Source of the DNA: Ascaphus truei
Taxonomy: Eukaryota > Chordata > Amphibia > Anura > Ascaphidae
Reading direction: 5' to 3'
Length of the DNA: 64,000 nucleotides
NCBI GenBank assembly: GCA_036426205.1
Contig: CM071570.1
Coordinates: forward strand, 3,425,997 to 3,489,996
The notes beneath the pieces are model-generated. The model saw only the letters and a program-made list of their open reading frames with translations. It was not told the origin of the DNA and searched no databases. The stretch's first letter is position 1. Every line of letters starts with the position of its first letter. A program made the position numbers and the translations under genes. Shown piece after piece: positions 13,965 through 29,162 of this stretch.

Positions 13965-14295
13965 CCTCTCACTCACTGCCCCGCACCTCTGGAATGCCCT
14001 TCTCCTCAATATCCGAATAGCACCCTCTCTATACACCTTTAAGGCCTATCTTAAAACACACCTCTTTAATGAAGCATTTGGGTAGCTCCCTTGGCTAATC
14101 CTATACATCTCATATGTATTTACCATATGAGGTTATGGGTAATATTAAGGCAATCAATGTACCAGGAGTGTGGAACATGCTTTAAAAGCTCATTGAGGAT
14201 GGTGCCTCATTGGATTCACTTTGTAAACTCTTAATTTAATTGTGGTTTAAATGGATGAGAGGCGCTCAGTAGATAGAAGAGACTGAATAAATATT
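13965..14295 (+). mobile_element. 3' end of an L2/CR1-like LINE
   Basis: The + strand frame from 13987 reads LWNALLLNIR, then TFKAYLKTHLF and NEAFG before a stop. This is the usual C-terminal end of vertebrate L2/CR1-clade reverse transcriptase ORFs. A short 3' tail with AGAGACTGAATAAATATTATT follows. It is 5'-truncated, as LINE copies usually are. Confidence 0.7.
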
Positions 14296-14711
14296 ATTGG
14301 CCGATCATGTTACACACCAGAGCCCACAATTTCCCAACAGAACACACGACAGTGAGGTGGACAGGTTTGTGACCTTACAACATCCAAGCGGACCCCATAG
14401 TTCTTATAAAATAAATGGTTCCTGATAACATAGCAACATTTCAGTGCAATATATTTACTTCCCTAATGAGGTCCTGATGACCGTACCAAAGAGTTGATAA
14501 AAACATTCGTTGGCCAAGTCTTGTGAAGGTCATACATACATAAAGAAGAACTTGAGCATGATATGAAGTTTTGAATATCCGTTCTTATTCTGGTATATAT
14601 AAGAGGATAAAGAAGGGGTGGTGAAGGAAGGGAAGGTGAGGACAAGATCATGGTGTACATTCCCAGGCTGACTTTCAGTGCTTGTGCATCAAACTCTTCC
14701 TTAGAGTCGAA

Positions 14712-15681
14712 GGGGCAGACCCGCAGAAGTCCATAATGTTTGCGCTAATAACGCTCGTTACTGAAATTGGGAACGGACGTTATTTTTCTTCATTTTAACG
14801 GGTATCCTCAAAGCTAATGAGAGACAAAAGTAGCGCCTGCTCATAAAAGTAGCGGCGCAATTAACGGTGATAATCATGTCTCAGAGACGCGTTCTCCGTT
14901 ACACTGTGCATGCGCATTGCTCAAACTTAAAGGCGCATTATTAACGCAGGCGATAAAGACGCATTACTCGTGCATTACCAAAAGCTCATTCAAATCTTGT
15001 TATAATATTGAGAAATGCAACATTTTAATACTTATTAACTTTTTCCATCATTTGTAGAGTCCTTCATTTATTTTCATCGTACATCAATAAAAATGTTATA
15101 ATAGTTGATACTGTTGCTATTAATGTAAGTATGGATATAATATACATTATTGTACACTCATACTTTATAGTGTAATTATTACATTATATATACCATATTA
15201 GTTCACACAAATATCACCTTAATCACTAAGCCCATAATATAACTTATGATATTTCAGACATTTATATGATCCATAATATATATCTTTGTATGACATATGG
15301 AACTTTTTGTAATGAAAGGGTTAAGTCCTCCATGCATTACATCGCTTTTAGGCTATTCCCACAAATAGCGCAATAATAATGAGGGTTTGGATGTTGGCAA
15401 CAACATGTTTTGTAAATTCTTAAATTTGGCCGCGTTATTCCCACGCGCTACCAGTAACGGAGGTCCGAGGATCAGCGTTGTTAGGTACCTGGCTCATCAC
15501 CATACGATTTGCATATCATTAGGCAAAACGTCCGTAAAACAGTATACACATGATATCTTTTGTGATAAAACGAGAGCATCATAACGCAAATCACCTTCGG
15601 GGATGCGCGTTACGGATACCGATACGTAAAATGGCGATGACGTAACGCTAAAAATGTAACGCACTTCTGAGGATCTACCCC
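14712..15681. mobile_element. Non-coding 970-bp element with terminal inverted repeats
   Basis: The left end GGGGCAGACCCGCAGAAGT (14712-14730) and the complement of 15663-15681 agree at 16 of 19 positions. The inside is AT-rich with recurring AACG-containing words (TAACGC, TTAACGG) and no coding frame. Likely a non-autonomous DNA transposon. Superfamily unknown. Confidence 0.55.
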
Positions 15682-15878
15682 AAAGTGTTTGGCTTCAGCT
15701 TCAACTTGTGACCTATACATCAGATTTGTGGCGAACGTCAATAGGAGGATCTAGGGATAATTAACACGACACACACAATATAATGGGATATATCACGTTA
15801 CGTATCTTTGCTGGTCTAAAGTCGCAGGTGGCTTTAATTTTTCTGGGTAATAATAATCCCTGCATGACAATTGATTAA

Positions 15879-17021
<1,143 letters not shown>

Positions 17022-17650
17022 CTAAAAACTATTGGGGACTCATGGCTAATCCAACACACTTGCCTAGATGGACCAATTGAGAACATTTGTTGGTGCTCTC
17101 AGGCCTTCTACAGAGGGTTACACCCATAGACATACTCCTCACCTATCCCTTATTTCATGGGATATCTCTGTTTTTAACTAACCCTTAGACCCCTTCAAAG
17201 ATACACATGGCACAATTTGCACAAAATGTAACATTATACTCATGTCAACCACTTCTCTGTCGGATGGAAGCACTGAAATATAATGGGGACTATGTATCAA
17301 ACCCAATATTGCCATAGAACACGCTTCTTTCAGAGTTAATGCATTAAAATATTTTGCTCCTCTTTTCTCCTCCTCGGACCTTAATTGGGATTTTAGGAGT
17401 GAATATATAAAAGGTGTTAGGGATGGGACCTCTTAACATGGGGTGTGTCATTGTTTATTTGTTTACAGTTCACATCTTTCCCTTTTATCTGCTGCAAAAA
17501 TCTCCGCCAGGTCTCGGGTGACCTAAATACAGAAGCAGGAGCTCAGCTGTAATGATACTGACCTTGAAGGCACCGAACCAAGCCGACCTTGAAGACGCTG
17601 AACCAACTTGGAATGTCACATTGGGCATGTCACTTTGCCTCCAGCACCAA
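17022..17650 (+). other. GAREM2: GAREM2 3' UTR and start of intergenic region
   Basis: No coding potential. A possible ATTAAA polyadenylation signal lies at 17343-17348; there is no AATAAA in the first 600 bases. The true end of the transcript is not determined. Confidence 0.4.
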
Positions 17651-17654
17651 AAAA

Positions 17655-17766
17655 TATGATTGTAAGCTCTTTAGGGAAGGGATTCATTGTTCCTGCAGAA
17701 TTCTATGTTCATAGTAAACACTATTTAAGATACAAATATTATTAATTATTATTATTATTATTATTA
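17655..17766 (+). repeat. Retroposon 3' tail with ATT repeat
   Basis: The sequence TTGTAAGCTCTTTAGGG, followed after 70 bp by a run of ATT units, is the usual 3' end of a vertebrate SINE/LINE copy. Confidence 0.5.
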
Positions 17767-18130
17767 TAAATACCCCTGAGGCACAATTAACTAATGTCTC
17801 AAATTAAAAAGATGCCCTTCCCAGGAGCCTAATACGTAGCCCCCCAGTGTGCTCAATGTTCCCATCATGCACTGCAAAGTCTCCTGTAACTAAATGAATG
17901 GAGAGATGTAGCCGTTTCAGGTTTACCACTAGGTGTAACGTTCTGTGGGATTGATTACTGTGGTACATCAGGCTTCTTTCACACCAGTATCCTCATCACA
18001 AAAGCAAAAAATCCAACCATCCAAAAGACTGAACCACCCAGCGATAAGAAACATTGGCTCGGTTGTGTTCTGCCTCTAACCTATTTTCCCTCATGAATTC
18101 AACGACCACAGCTGCACATTCCTGGCTCCT

Positions 18131-19573
18131 CAGGTAGAGGAGAGGATTTCAGGTAGGGAGGGGGTTTCAGGTAGAGGAGAGGGTTTCAGGAAGGGAGGGG
18201 GTTTCAGGTAGAGGAGGGGGTTTCAGGTAGAGGAGGGGTTTCAGGTAGGGAGGGGTTTCAGGAAGGGAGGGGGTTTCAGGAAGGGAGGGGGTTTCAGGAA
18301 GGGAGGGGGTTTCAGGTAGAGGAGCGGGTTTACAGGTAGAGGAGCGGGTTTTCAGTCGAAGAAGAGGTTTTCAGTCAGGTAGAAGAGTGGGTTTTCAGAA
18401 GGGTGGGATGGTTCACAGGTAGAATACGGGGTTTCATGTAAGAAGAGAGGGGGGGGGGTTTTCAGGTATAGGAGGTGTTTTCGTAAGGAGGGGGTTTAGC
18501 AGGAAGGGGGGAGGGTCCAGTAGGGAGGGGTTCAGGAAGGGGTGGGTTTCAGGTAGAGGAGGGGGTTTCAGGAAGGCGGGTGTTTAGTAGGGTGGGAGGA
18601 GGGTACAGATAGGGGAAAAAAAAAAAAAAAAAAAAAAGGGGGTTTCAGGAAGGTGGGGGGGGAGGGTCAATGGGAGGGGTTTCAGGAAGGAGGGGGGTTT
18701 CAGGAGGGAGGGGTTGTGTCAGTAGAGGAGGGTTTTCAGGTAGAGGAGGGGTTTCAGGAAGGAGGGGGTTTCAGGAAGGGAGGGGGTTCAGAAGGGATTT
18801 CAGGAAGGGAGGGGGTTTCAGGTAGGGAGAGGACGGGTTTCAGGGTCAGGAGACGTCTTTCCAGGAAGGGAGGGGGATTTCAGGTAAGCAGGGTGTCTTC
18901 AGAGAGAGGGGGGGGTGGTTCAGGTAGAGGGGGTTTCAGGTAGAGGAGAGGGTTTTGTGGAAGGGAGGGGGTTTCAGGTAGAGGGGGGTGTTCAGGTAGA
19001 GAGGTCGATGGAGGGGGGTTTCAGGTATGAGGAGGGGGGTTCGGCGGAGGGTTTTCATAGTAGGGTTTCATGTAGAGGAATGGGGGTTTCAGTGAAGGTG
19101 AGGGGTTTTGGAGTGAAGGGAATGGTTTTTCCGGTACAGGAGGGGGTTTCAGGAAGTGGAGGGGGTTTTTTGCTAGGTAAGGAGACGGTTTCATGTAGAG
19201 GAGGGGGGGTTCAAGTAGAGGAGGGGTTCAGGAAGGGAGGGTTGTTTCAGGAAAGGGAAGGTTCAGAGAGGGGGTTTTCAGGTAGAGGAGGGGGGTTCAG
19301 GTAGAGGAGGTTTCGGGAAGGGAGGGGGTTTCAGGTAGAGGAGGGGGGTTCAGGTAGAGGAGGGGGTTTCAGGTAGAGGAGGGGGTTTCAGGTAGAGGAG
19401 GGGGTTCAGGTAGAGGAGGGGGTTTCAGGAAGGGATGGGTTTCAGGTAGAGGAGGGAGTTTCAGGTAGAGGAGAGGGTTTCAGGTAGGGGAGAGCGTTTC
19501 AGGTAGGGAGGGGGGTTCAGGTAGAGGAGGGGGTTTTAGGTAGGGGAGAGGGTTTCAGGTAGGGCGGTTCAGG
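18131..19573. repeat. Degenerate G-rich minisatellite, about 1.4 kb
   Basis: Variants of a 19-bp unit (GGTTTCAGGTAGAGGAGGG) interchange with a form containing GGTTTCAGGAAGGGAGGG. The middle (18350-19300) is far more broken than the two ends and includes a 22-base A run (18616-18637). Purine-rich on the + strand throughout. No gene. Confidence 0.88.
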
Positions 19574-19836
19574 TCACAATAAGAGAGTATGCAGTCTGAC
19601 TCCCGTTCTAATAGAAGGCCTTCCAAGTTATTCCTATTGGAGGGATAACCGTTTGGCTGCCAGAGGGGCCAGAAATGCCTGTGATGTTTAACGCGCTCTA
19701 CGTGTCGCCCCCGGTATTAGCGGAAGACTTTACACCGAACATGTCTAACATTTTTCTAATACCGAATGGTTGCAAATAGGTTATTAGGAATATGTTGAAA
19801 TCGCACACTGAATCCACCTCTATTTGAAAAACTTTC

Positions 19837-19877
<41 letters not shown>

Positions 19878-19890
19878 TATACATACATAT
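19574..19890. other. Intergenic spacer with AT repeat
   Basis: Unique-looking sequence followed by an (AT)n then (AC)n run at about 19840-19888, immediately left of the Tc1-type element. No gene. Confidence 0.6.
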
Positions 19891-20126
19891 AGTTGTGTGA
19901 AAAAGAAAGTACACCCTTGTTGAATTCCATGATTTTACATATCAGAACATAACAATCATCTATTCTTTAGCAGGTCTTAAAATAAGGTAAATACAACCTC
20001 AGATGAACAAAAACACATAACATATTACACTGTCATGATTTATTTAACAAAAATAAAGCCAAAATGGAGAACCCATGTGTGAAAAACTAAGTATACCTTA
20101 TGATTCAATAACTTGTAGAACCACCG

Positions 20127-21127
20127 TTAGCAGCAATAACTTGAAGTAATCGTTTCCTGTATGACTTTATCAGTCTCACATCGTTGTGGAGGAATTTTGG
20201 CCCAATCTTCTTTACAACGTTGCTTCAGTTCATTGAGGTTTGTGGGCATTTGTTTATGCACAGCTCTCTTAAGGTCCAGCCACAGCATTTCAATCGGGTT
20301 GAGGTCTGGACTTTTACTGGGCCATTGCAACACCTTGATTCTTTTATTTTTCAGCCATTCTGTTATATATTTGCTGGTGTGCTTGGGTTCATTGTCCTGT
20401 TGCATGACCCAATTTCAGCCAAGCTTTAGCTGTCGGACAGATAGCCTCACATGTGACTCTAGAATACTTTGGTATACAGATGAGTTCATGGTCGACTCAA
20501 TGACTGCAAGGTTCCCAGGTCCTGTGGCTGCAAAACCAAGCCCAAATCCTCACCCCTCCACCACCGTTCTTGACAGTTGGTATGAGGTGTTTGTGCTGAT
20601 ATGCTGTGTTTGGTTTTCGCCAAATGTGGCACTGTGAATTATGGCTAAACATCTCCACTTTGGTCTTGTCTGTCCAAAGGACATTGTTCCAGAAGTCTTG
20701 TGGTTTGTTCAGATGCAACTTTGCAAACCTAAGCCGTGCTGCCATGTTCTTTTTAGAGAGAAGAGGCTTTCTCCTGGCAACCCTTCCAAACAAACCATAC
20801 TTGTTCAGTCTTTATTCTAATTGTACTGTCATGAACTTTAACATTTAACACGCTAACTGAGGCCTGTAGAGTCTGAGATGTAACTCTTGGGTATTTTGCA
20901 ATTTCTCTGAGCATTGCACGGTCTGACCTTGGGGTGAATTTGCTGGGATCTCCACTCCTGGGAAGATTGGCAACTGTCTTGATTGTTTTCCACTTTTGAA
21001 TAATCTTTCTTACTGTAGAATGATGGACTTTAAATTGTTTGGAAATGGCTTTATAACCCTTCCCAGATTGATGGGCAGCAACAATTGCTTCTCTAAGATC
21101 ATTGCTGATGTCTTTCCTCCTTGGCAT
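20127..21127 (-). pseudogene. Tc1-type transposase, frameshifted
   Basis: The start is the ATG at 21127-21125 (MPRRKDISNDLREAIV). The N-terminal third has the paired helix-turn-helix region (KAISKQFKVHHSTVRKII). The catalytic DDE triad is recognisable in separate frames: Asp in LWTDKTKVEM, Asp in [11 protein letters not shown] and Glu in [11 protein letters not shown], in the order expected for a DD34E enzyme. At least two frameshifts, near 20780 and near 20450, separate the pieces, so no active protein is made. Confidence 0.9.
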
Positions 21128-21382
21128 TGTGTTAACACACACCTGAATGCTCCAGACCAGCAAACTGCTAAAACTTTGGCTTTTATAGAGGTGGTCACAC
21201 TTGCTGATGATCAATTAATCAAGGGCATTTGATTAGCAGCACCTGTCTGCTACTTAGCATCTTAATTCCTATGGAAGCAGTAAAGGTGTACTTAGTTTTT
21301 CACACATGGCTTCTCCATTTTGGCTTTATTTTTGTTAAACAAATCATGACACGGTGTATAATGTCATGTGTTGTTGTTCATC

Positions 21383-21457
21383 GCCCAGGACATACTTGAA
21401 AACGAGAGGTAACTCTCAATGTATTACTTCCTGGTAAATATTTTATAAATAAATAAT
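21383..21457 (+). mobile_element. 75-bp short retroposon nested in the Tc1 right TIR
   Basis: The segment GCCCAGGACATACTTG to a terminal AAATAAATAA splits the TIR between GTTCATC and TGAGGTTG, which are contiguous in the left TIR. ATC is present on both sides. A nearly identical segment is found at 56181-56250. The A-rich end fits a retroposed 3' fragment. Confidence 0.7.
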
Positions 21458-21573
21458 CTGAGGTTGTATTTACCTAATTTTTAGACCTGCTAAGGAACAG
21501 ATAGATGATTGTTATTATGTCCTATGTAAAACCATAGAATTCAAAGAGGGTGTACTTTCTTTTTCACACAACT

Positions 21574-22660
21574 CTATATACATGTATAGGTTTACTACCC
21601 AAATACTAAGAGACCATATATTTTCTTTGTAGTTTCTTCAAATATCATCCCAGCGACAACAGAAAGGAAGAGGATTTTGAAGCCATACCTTATTATAATG
21701 ATAATACATTATACATTGAAGCCATGCCTTATTATAATGATAATATGACTGTAAATAGTAAGCAGGCTCATCAGATCCCAGTGTCTTCCCCCAAACAGGT
21801 CTAACTCCTCTCCCGCCATGAATGCCATCACGAAGGGCAAAGATGGAGATACTTCTCTTATATCGGGATTTCCTCAGGATAGGACGAGCACACACGAGGA
21901 GGAAAGGTTAGCCCCCAATTATATGTACACAGAACAGCTATTTGATTTTCAATGGTATGAGAGTCAGTCTCTATATGGGCAGGAACCAAGATTAGTGAAT
22001 GGGAGTAGAAACAAACATCAAAGGTAAATACCCAATGGTAGAGGTGGAGGTACAAGGAGCTGAAGTAGTTAACGTGTTAATGTTACTATTGAATAGGATG
22101 GAATAGGGGCCCGGATACTGCTGCTTGAGGCATGGCACCAGAATGCAGTGGGTCAGTGATCTAGAGGGGGTCATGCCAGGTGGTAGGTTAAGGTCTGTTG
22201 GCTGTGTGCCTCCTGGTTGGGCCGGCAGCCTTTTATGCGCGAAAAAGACAGAAGAGGCTAATGGGACATAATGGATTCTTGTCATCAGAACATTAAGTCC
22301 AAATTCTCCAAACCACAGCTCCTTTTACAGAAAGTCGGAGGTTAGGATGCCGAGGTCTAAATAAAAATGAATTTCTCTCTAAACGTTGTCCGGATGAATT
22401 TAATATCATTGCTTCCCTTGTTTCCATAATGTTCCCAAGATTAGCATCATGCTAATTATAGTCTTTATAATACATCCTGCATGATGACAGTCATTTAAAG
22501 TGGCTATCACTCCTACCCAAAATGTATTGTTTTAAACATCTGAACAGGGCAGGGGGGGGATTTTTCACACTAGGGAATTTGTGCACCCACAGATTACCTT
22601 TATAATAAGGGAACTGTGATACTGGCTTTGGCCAGCTATTAATTGCACTAAATCACTGTG
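21574..22660. other. Intergenic, no gene seen
   Basis: Contains a short direct repeat at about 21675-21745 (GAAGCCAT.CCTTATTATAATGATAATA twice) but nothing coding that I recognise. Confidence 0.6.
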
Positions 22661-22664
22661 ACGG

Positions 22665-22790
22665 TGACGGGGTAACCAGGCTTTATAATAAAGGTTAAGC
22701 CCACTTGGTTGCCCCTGAACTGTGTTTTGGGGTCCTAGAGTGTCAGTTCTTGGACCCGTGTATTATGCATGCATTACCATGTAATAAAAT
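22665..22790 (+). repeat. Unclassified interspersed repeat
   Basis: Inverted match to 12885-13000 (GGTAACCAGGCT, AATAAAGGT, CTTGGACCC). It may extend further right, up to about 24140, as part of a longer element, but no ends were identified. Confidence 0.45.
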
Positions 22791-25624
22791 ATGCGACAAT
22801 TGCAATTTTTTGTTTTACCCTTTCCAGGAGTGCTAGCAAGTGGAGACGACCAGGGGAGGTTTGACGGAGAAACTTCTTTCAGATTGCATCTATGAAGCGG
22901 GGTTCCAAAGTTACTGGAGACCCCAAAAACATACCCAGGGATCAGGTTAGATTTCCAGCAACATTGAAGTGCAGTGCTCCGGTCAAAACTCTACCATGAA
23001 AGCGTTCTTGTGACACACCACTAGGAGGTCCTGCTTCAGCACAGACCAGAAAATGTTAAAGGAGGCACAAGGCGGAAAAGGGGTCACTGAAACAGTCAAT
23101 GGGTCCCTAATATAAACAGGAGTAGCTGCCCAGTTCACCCTAACTCTGATATAAGGCGTTTAGGGGATACTCCAGCCAGGTATAAGGCTGAAAAGTTTTT
23201 TTTTTATTAGAATAAAGAAAAGTTTCTGTTTGCAGAGTACAAGGGATATGGCTAGCGGGGCGGGGGGGGGAAACCATAAGGCAGGGTCTTTCATCTCCTG
23301 GCCACCTGGGTCTTTGGTGCCAGTGAGTCTAATCCTAGGTCCCCGGAGCAAAGTGACACGAGGTGCCAGGGCTGTGAAAGCTGTTTACATAGGATAGCAG
23401 AGTTAAGTGTTCAAGTCCTGGCCAGTTGTCACCTTTCTAGACTTGGAGGCCCTGAGCCTGAGGGGGCGTTTGAATAAAAAGTGGGCAAAATGGCAGTTTG
23501 TGCACATGCCCTCTCACTTTTCTGAAGCCATAGGTGCCAGCTTTCTCAAACCTGGCAAAGTGTGTGAGTGGCTAGAGATGAAGTTACCACACTTCAGATT
23601 GGCTGTAATACTGGAGGAATGACTTTGAAAAGGTTATATAAAAAGAAAAAAAAAAAAGGTGCGCAGCCAGCCCACAGATCAGGTTTTTCTCCAGCAATTT
23701 GATATTTTTGCAAAAATTTCCAACTTCTCAAGATCCCAAGTCAGAGGAGTTCTCAGTGACTCCAAGCTCATAGAAGCCTTGCAGAGACAGCAAGGCAACA
23801 GCTACAGGACTTTAAGCAGAAAAGTTCTAAGTCACGCTTTCAGTACCATTTGGAGTGGAAAGTGTGGGAGCTGCTGGAGGCTCATGCCGATTTGAGCTCC
23901 AGAACCTTTTGGGCTAAGTCCCAATCAACCAACAGACTACTTAAAGACTTTATTTCCATTAAGAAAGTCAGTATTTCAACCCCAAACCCCCAGTAAGTGT
24001 ATTTTTCCTTCTGCCTATTGTAATCAAATCTGTGTTTGCCTGTTTCTACCAAATAAATTACAATGTATTTTACTTATTGGCTTTGCTCAGTGATATGATC
24101 CCGGTATAAATGTGTAAGTATCAGGCCCCCCCCCCATGACAATCACAAAAGCATATGCTTAATTTATTTAACCCCTTCAGGGCCCTTACAGATTTCACAA
24201 AGTTTAGTCCATGGGACAATAAGAAATTACATTGTGTATAGGTAGCTGCAAACGGAGGTTACCATGACGCGGTTGGCGGCTTGAATCCTGTTTTGAGCAA
24301 AAGATGCAACCAAATGACTCCTTAGTCCCACACACTTATGTTTACATTTAGAACCCGTCACTAGTATATTTAATCCCAATTTGGAGGCGCGCAGGATCTG
24401 CTCTTTGGTTCTCCATGTACCATTTATGCTGCTCTTCCTTGAACCACGCGTATCCTTTCTGGATTTACCTTGCAATGCCAAATCATAAGACACCAACCAC
24501 CTGTTCAAGTGCATGGGCGACCACTTAAAAATGGGCCGTACAATAATTTTTTTTGGGGGTGGGCAGCGCTTACAGAGACCCTGCGCTCTTCCCCAAAACA
24601 TAAATTAAATGCCTGGTGAGCGCACGAGGCCTCTGTAGGACCCTTACCTGGTCTCCAAAGGCTTCGGGCAAAGCGGCATCAAATGACGCCGCGGGGTCAC
24701 ATCGCCATGGTAGCGCGACATCACATGATGCGGTGAAGTCCAAAAACACCAGCGAACACCTTCCCCTTTCTCTACACAACTCAGCACACGTGGCGAGATC
24801 TGTGCACAAGGCGCACACCTGGGATGTATGCCAATAGCTTATGCAAAGTATATTTAAATTACTTCTATTGGCGGAAATCCCAGGTGTGCTTCTTTTTGAG
24901 CACAGGTGTCTTGTCCGGTGATTGAAGGTGGGTTTGAGGGTATACTGCACTTGGTCCTCTAATAAAAGTCCTCATTTAATGCTTAATACAGTGCGGTAAT
25001 GACGGTTCTATGTTTAGAACAAAGGCACTCGCCATATATCGGTACCGCAAGCTATTTCCGTTATTTGCATTTGAAATATTTTCATATAATAAAGATTTGT
25101 GTTTAAACTGCACTAGTGCTGCTTTAGGACTTCATACCCACCGAGGGCCTCTATGGTGGGGATCCATCAGAAAGCACCTATACGTCACCATTTGGTTAGG
25201 GCCATTATAGCATACAGATGTATCCAAACATACCGTCTCCAGCACCGTGGCTGGTATAGCAAAAAGCTGCAGCTCCGGAGAAAACCTGTGCCGCGGCCGT
25301 GCTGCAGGAGGTCCATGCCCCCGGATCAGACCCCCTGCAGCGATGTATTGTAATATTGTATGATGGTGTTGGCAAAGACGATTCTGGGCCACGCACTCAC
25401 AGTGTAATATGCAGGGTTACCACAGAGCACACAACACCGGTTACATGTAGGGTGTCTGTACTGGTAACCGCTCTTAGTATATGGAAATGTCCAACTGCGA
25501 GGCACACATGTATCAGTGTATATATGCAACATAAGACAATGACGCACCTGGCCAACTCAAGCGTAACGATATTAGGAGCTGGCGTGGGGCCAAATAAACA
25601 TGAACAAGTTGAGAACAGTGTCCC
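22791..25624. other. Intergenic between GAREM2 and HADHA
   Basis: No gene recognised. It has C and A homopolymer tracts (23648, 24127) and otherwise unremarkable sequence. GAREM2 and HADHA are convergent across this interval. Confidence 0.6.
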
Positions 25625-25630
25625 TTTATT
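25625..25630 (-). terminator. HADHA: Candidate HADHA polyadenylation signal
   Basis: TTTATT on the + strand is AATAAA on the - strand, 347 bases after the HADHA stop codon. It is the first canonical signal downstream. Usage is inferred. Confidence 0.5.
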
Positions 25631-25976
25631 GATCATATCCACAATGGAATGGACGCATTGCTGGGGCGCCGGCTCACGGGGGCCCATTTCCACAGGTGGG
25701 ACCACAGCCAGAATGGACGGTACGTTTCAAATGTCTCTCAGCCAGCATTAAGTGCAACAAAAAGAAATCCCATACGTTGCGGTGAAGCTGGAACCCGGTG
25801 CCCGAGTAATCTTACATCTAAGGCACATGTGGCTACAAATCTTTTTGCAATGTTAACGAGAGTATACACTATGCTTTACTGCACTGCAACCTCCATACAA
25901 ATCGGCTCGTCGTCAGGAGTCACGCGGGCATCGCCGTTACTTATTAGTGCATCACTGAGTACTGCGGACGGCTGGT
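25631..25976 (-). other. HADHA: HADHA 3' UTR (inferred)
   Basis: The sequence between the TAA stop (25979-25977) and the first AATAAA. No coding potential or repeats of note. Confidence 0.5.
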
Positions 25977-26122
25977 TTAATGGTGGAACTTCTTGCTGGG
26001 GTCCTTGGCGTGGTCAATCAGCAGCTGGCAGGGGGTGAACTGGCTCCCGTACACGTTCTCATACTTCCTCATTTTCTCCACCAGGCGCTTTGCTCCGTAG
26101 GCGTCTGCATACCTGAACGGGC
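25977..26122 (-). CDS. HADHA: HADHA exon 20 (last), residues 716-763
   Basis: It starts after CCACCTAG and ends with TAA at 25979-25977. Residues read [18 protein letters not shown], then [18 protein letters not shown]. This is the C-terminus of the trifunctional-protein alpha subunit, in the second helical lobe of the hydroxyacyl-CoA dehydrogenase part. Numbering follows human HADHA, with which the exon lengths agree exactly from exon 2 onward. Confidence 0.95.
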
Positions 26123-27452
<1,330 letters not shown>

Positions 27453-27567
27453 ACCTCAGGCCTCGCCTGCAGCCTAAACTTCTCCAGGATCCCATCAGTC
27501 CCGGAGTTGAGAACCCTGTTTTTCACACCTTCCTGGTACAAGTAAAAACCTTTCCCGGACTTACGGC
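27453..27567 (-). CDS. HADHA: HADHA exon 18, residues 629-667
   Basis: 115 bases between TTCAACAG and GTAAGT. Encodes [18 protein letters not shown] and the variable stretch [17 protein letters not shown]. The GRK(S/N)GKGFY motif closes the first C-terminal domain of the 3-hydroxyacyl-CoA dehydrogenase. Confidence 0.96.
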
Positions 27568-28602
27568 CTGTTGAAAAAGGGAAGAGGTATAAAATACACA
27601 CGCCTTTGGGTTCAATTGCAGCGTCAGTCACTTACACACTGTGTGCCCATTAGAAACTATGTCCTAGAATCGCAAACAAAGATGCGGCTCAGGGACCAGG
27701 TCAGCTCACTAGTAGTGTTACAAGTTATTTTCATATGCCCTTTAAAAAAGGTGCAGCCCACAGAGGCACAATGACCGTGTTTCATTAGTAAGATGCATAT
27801 TTCGTATCAGACTAATCAGATTGTCCCTTTTTTTGGAAGACCAAGGACTTGTTCTAGTTTATAATACAAAAGAGTCTCCAAATGCAAAGGGAAGAGTCTG
27901 GTTTGCGTCACCCCAAATGCACTGTAACAGGCTTATTCCCCCCACCCTCTCTGGAGCATCGATTAAGAGGAGAGGAAAAAGCAGGTCAGGATAGCAATAT
28001 CCCACTCAGATATCAGCGTTTCTAAACAGTCACAGGATAGCATTTCAGAAAGGATTGAATAATACCTACATACGTCAGATTTGCTGCGCAATTATATCGT
28101 TTGAAAACAGATCACTCATTCATTTCTTAAAACCAAGAACAAAATGGAACCCCCCCCCCCCCAAAAAAAAACAGAACGTAACCCTTTGAGAATGATGGTG
28201 TTTAATATAGGGTCTTGCATGATCTTTATGTTTACTTAAGTAATCTGACTGCAGAACGCCAACACAGATTATTCCACATACTTTTAATAATATACAATAG
28301 AAACAAACACACGGGAATCAGGATTTGTGACTTTTTCAGCATCCAATTGACAACAAGTAATTCCATGTACACTCGTATAGCACCACGTTAAGCTGGTCTG
28401 TGTCACACAGCACCCGGTTTTCACACATGGGAAGGGTTAATACAATGATGGGTTCAACACAGGACAGAATGACTTTAGCACACAGGCAGTATACTTACGT
28501 CCTTGCTGTAATCTTCTATAGTGAAAGCCGAGGGAGTTGGGTCAGTGGGAGCACAGACTGCGAGTGGCACGCGCTCAAGCAAAATCCCCCAGAAGCACTT
28601 TA

Positions 28603-28802
28603 GTGCAGGGGGCTCAACTCCAGTCCTCAAGCCCGCCCAACAGGTCTTCATGATATCCCAGCTTCAGCACAGGTGGCTCAATCATAGGCTCAGTCAAAGA
28701 CTGAGCCTCTGATTGAACCATCTGTGCTGAAGCAAGGATATCCTGAAAACCTGACCTGTTTGGGTGGGAGGCTTGAGGAGTGGAGTTGAAAGACCCTGCT
28801 TT
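28603..28802. mobile_element. Foldback MITE (family A), copy in intron 17
   Basis: About 200 bp, the longest complete copy in the window; arms include CTCAACTCCAGTCCTC / GGAGTGGAGTTG and CAGCACAGGTGGCTC / GAACCATCTGTGCTG. Confidence 0.85.
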
Positions 28803-29096
28803 AGAGACTTGGCATTGGAATAAGGAAGGACCTGCACATTGGTGAGAGCTTGTACCAATAGTCATACACGTTACTTATCTTTTCATTGGTCTTCTCTGCC
28901 CCAATCCTGCTTGTTAGAGATGTGGGCACCATGCCAAACATGCCCGTTTTGGAGTTGCAAAAAAGCAGTGGCAGTGTTCACACGTATTTGCCGAGCGTGA
29001 AGGCAATGCGCTTGCAATTACGTTAAATATGCTAATTTGCCAAGTTGAAGCGTTTGGCTGGATCTTCCTCGGGCAGAGAATAACGCGTGTGAGAGA

Positions 29097-29100
29097 TACA

Positions 29101-29162
<62 letters not shown>

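Larger units (their letters stand above)
19891..21573 (-). mobile_element. Tc1-type DNA transposon, 1.68 kb
   Basis: Left end AGTTGTGTGAAAAAG (19891) and right end CTTTTTCACACAACT (to 21573) are inverted repeats that continue, with the inner parts at about 20040-20100 and 21283-21345, over roughly 200 bp. This is the long-TIR plan of the Tc1 superfamily. Flanks are TA-rich. The right TIR is interrupted by a 75-bp insertion at 21383-21457. A broken transposase lies between the repeats on the - strand. Confidence 0.9.

Noticed and set aside
24227..25751. Several 100-150-residue open frames between the genes
   Set aside because: No domain, no splice signals in a consistent order and no similarity that I recognise; expected by chance in this length of sequence.
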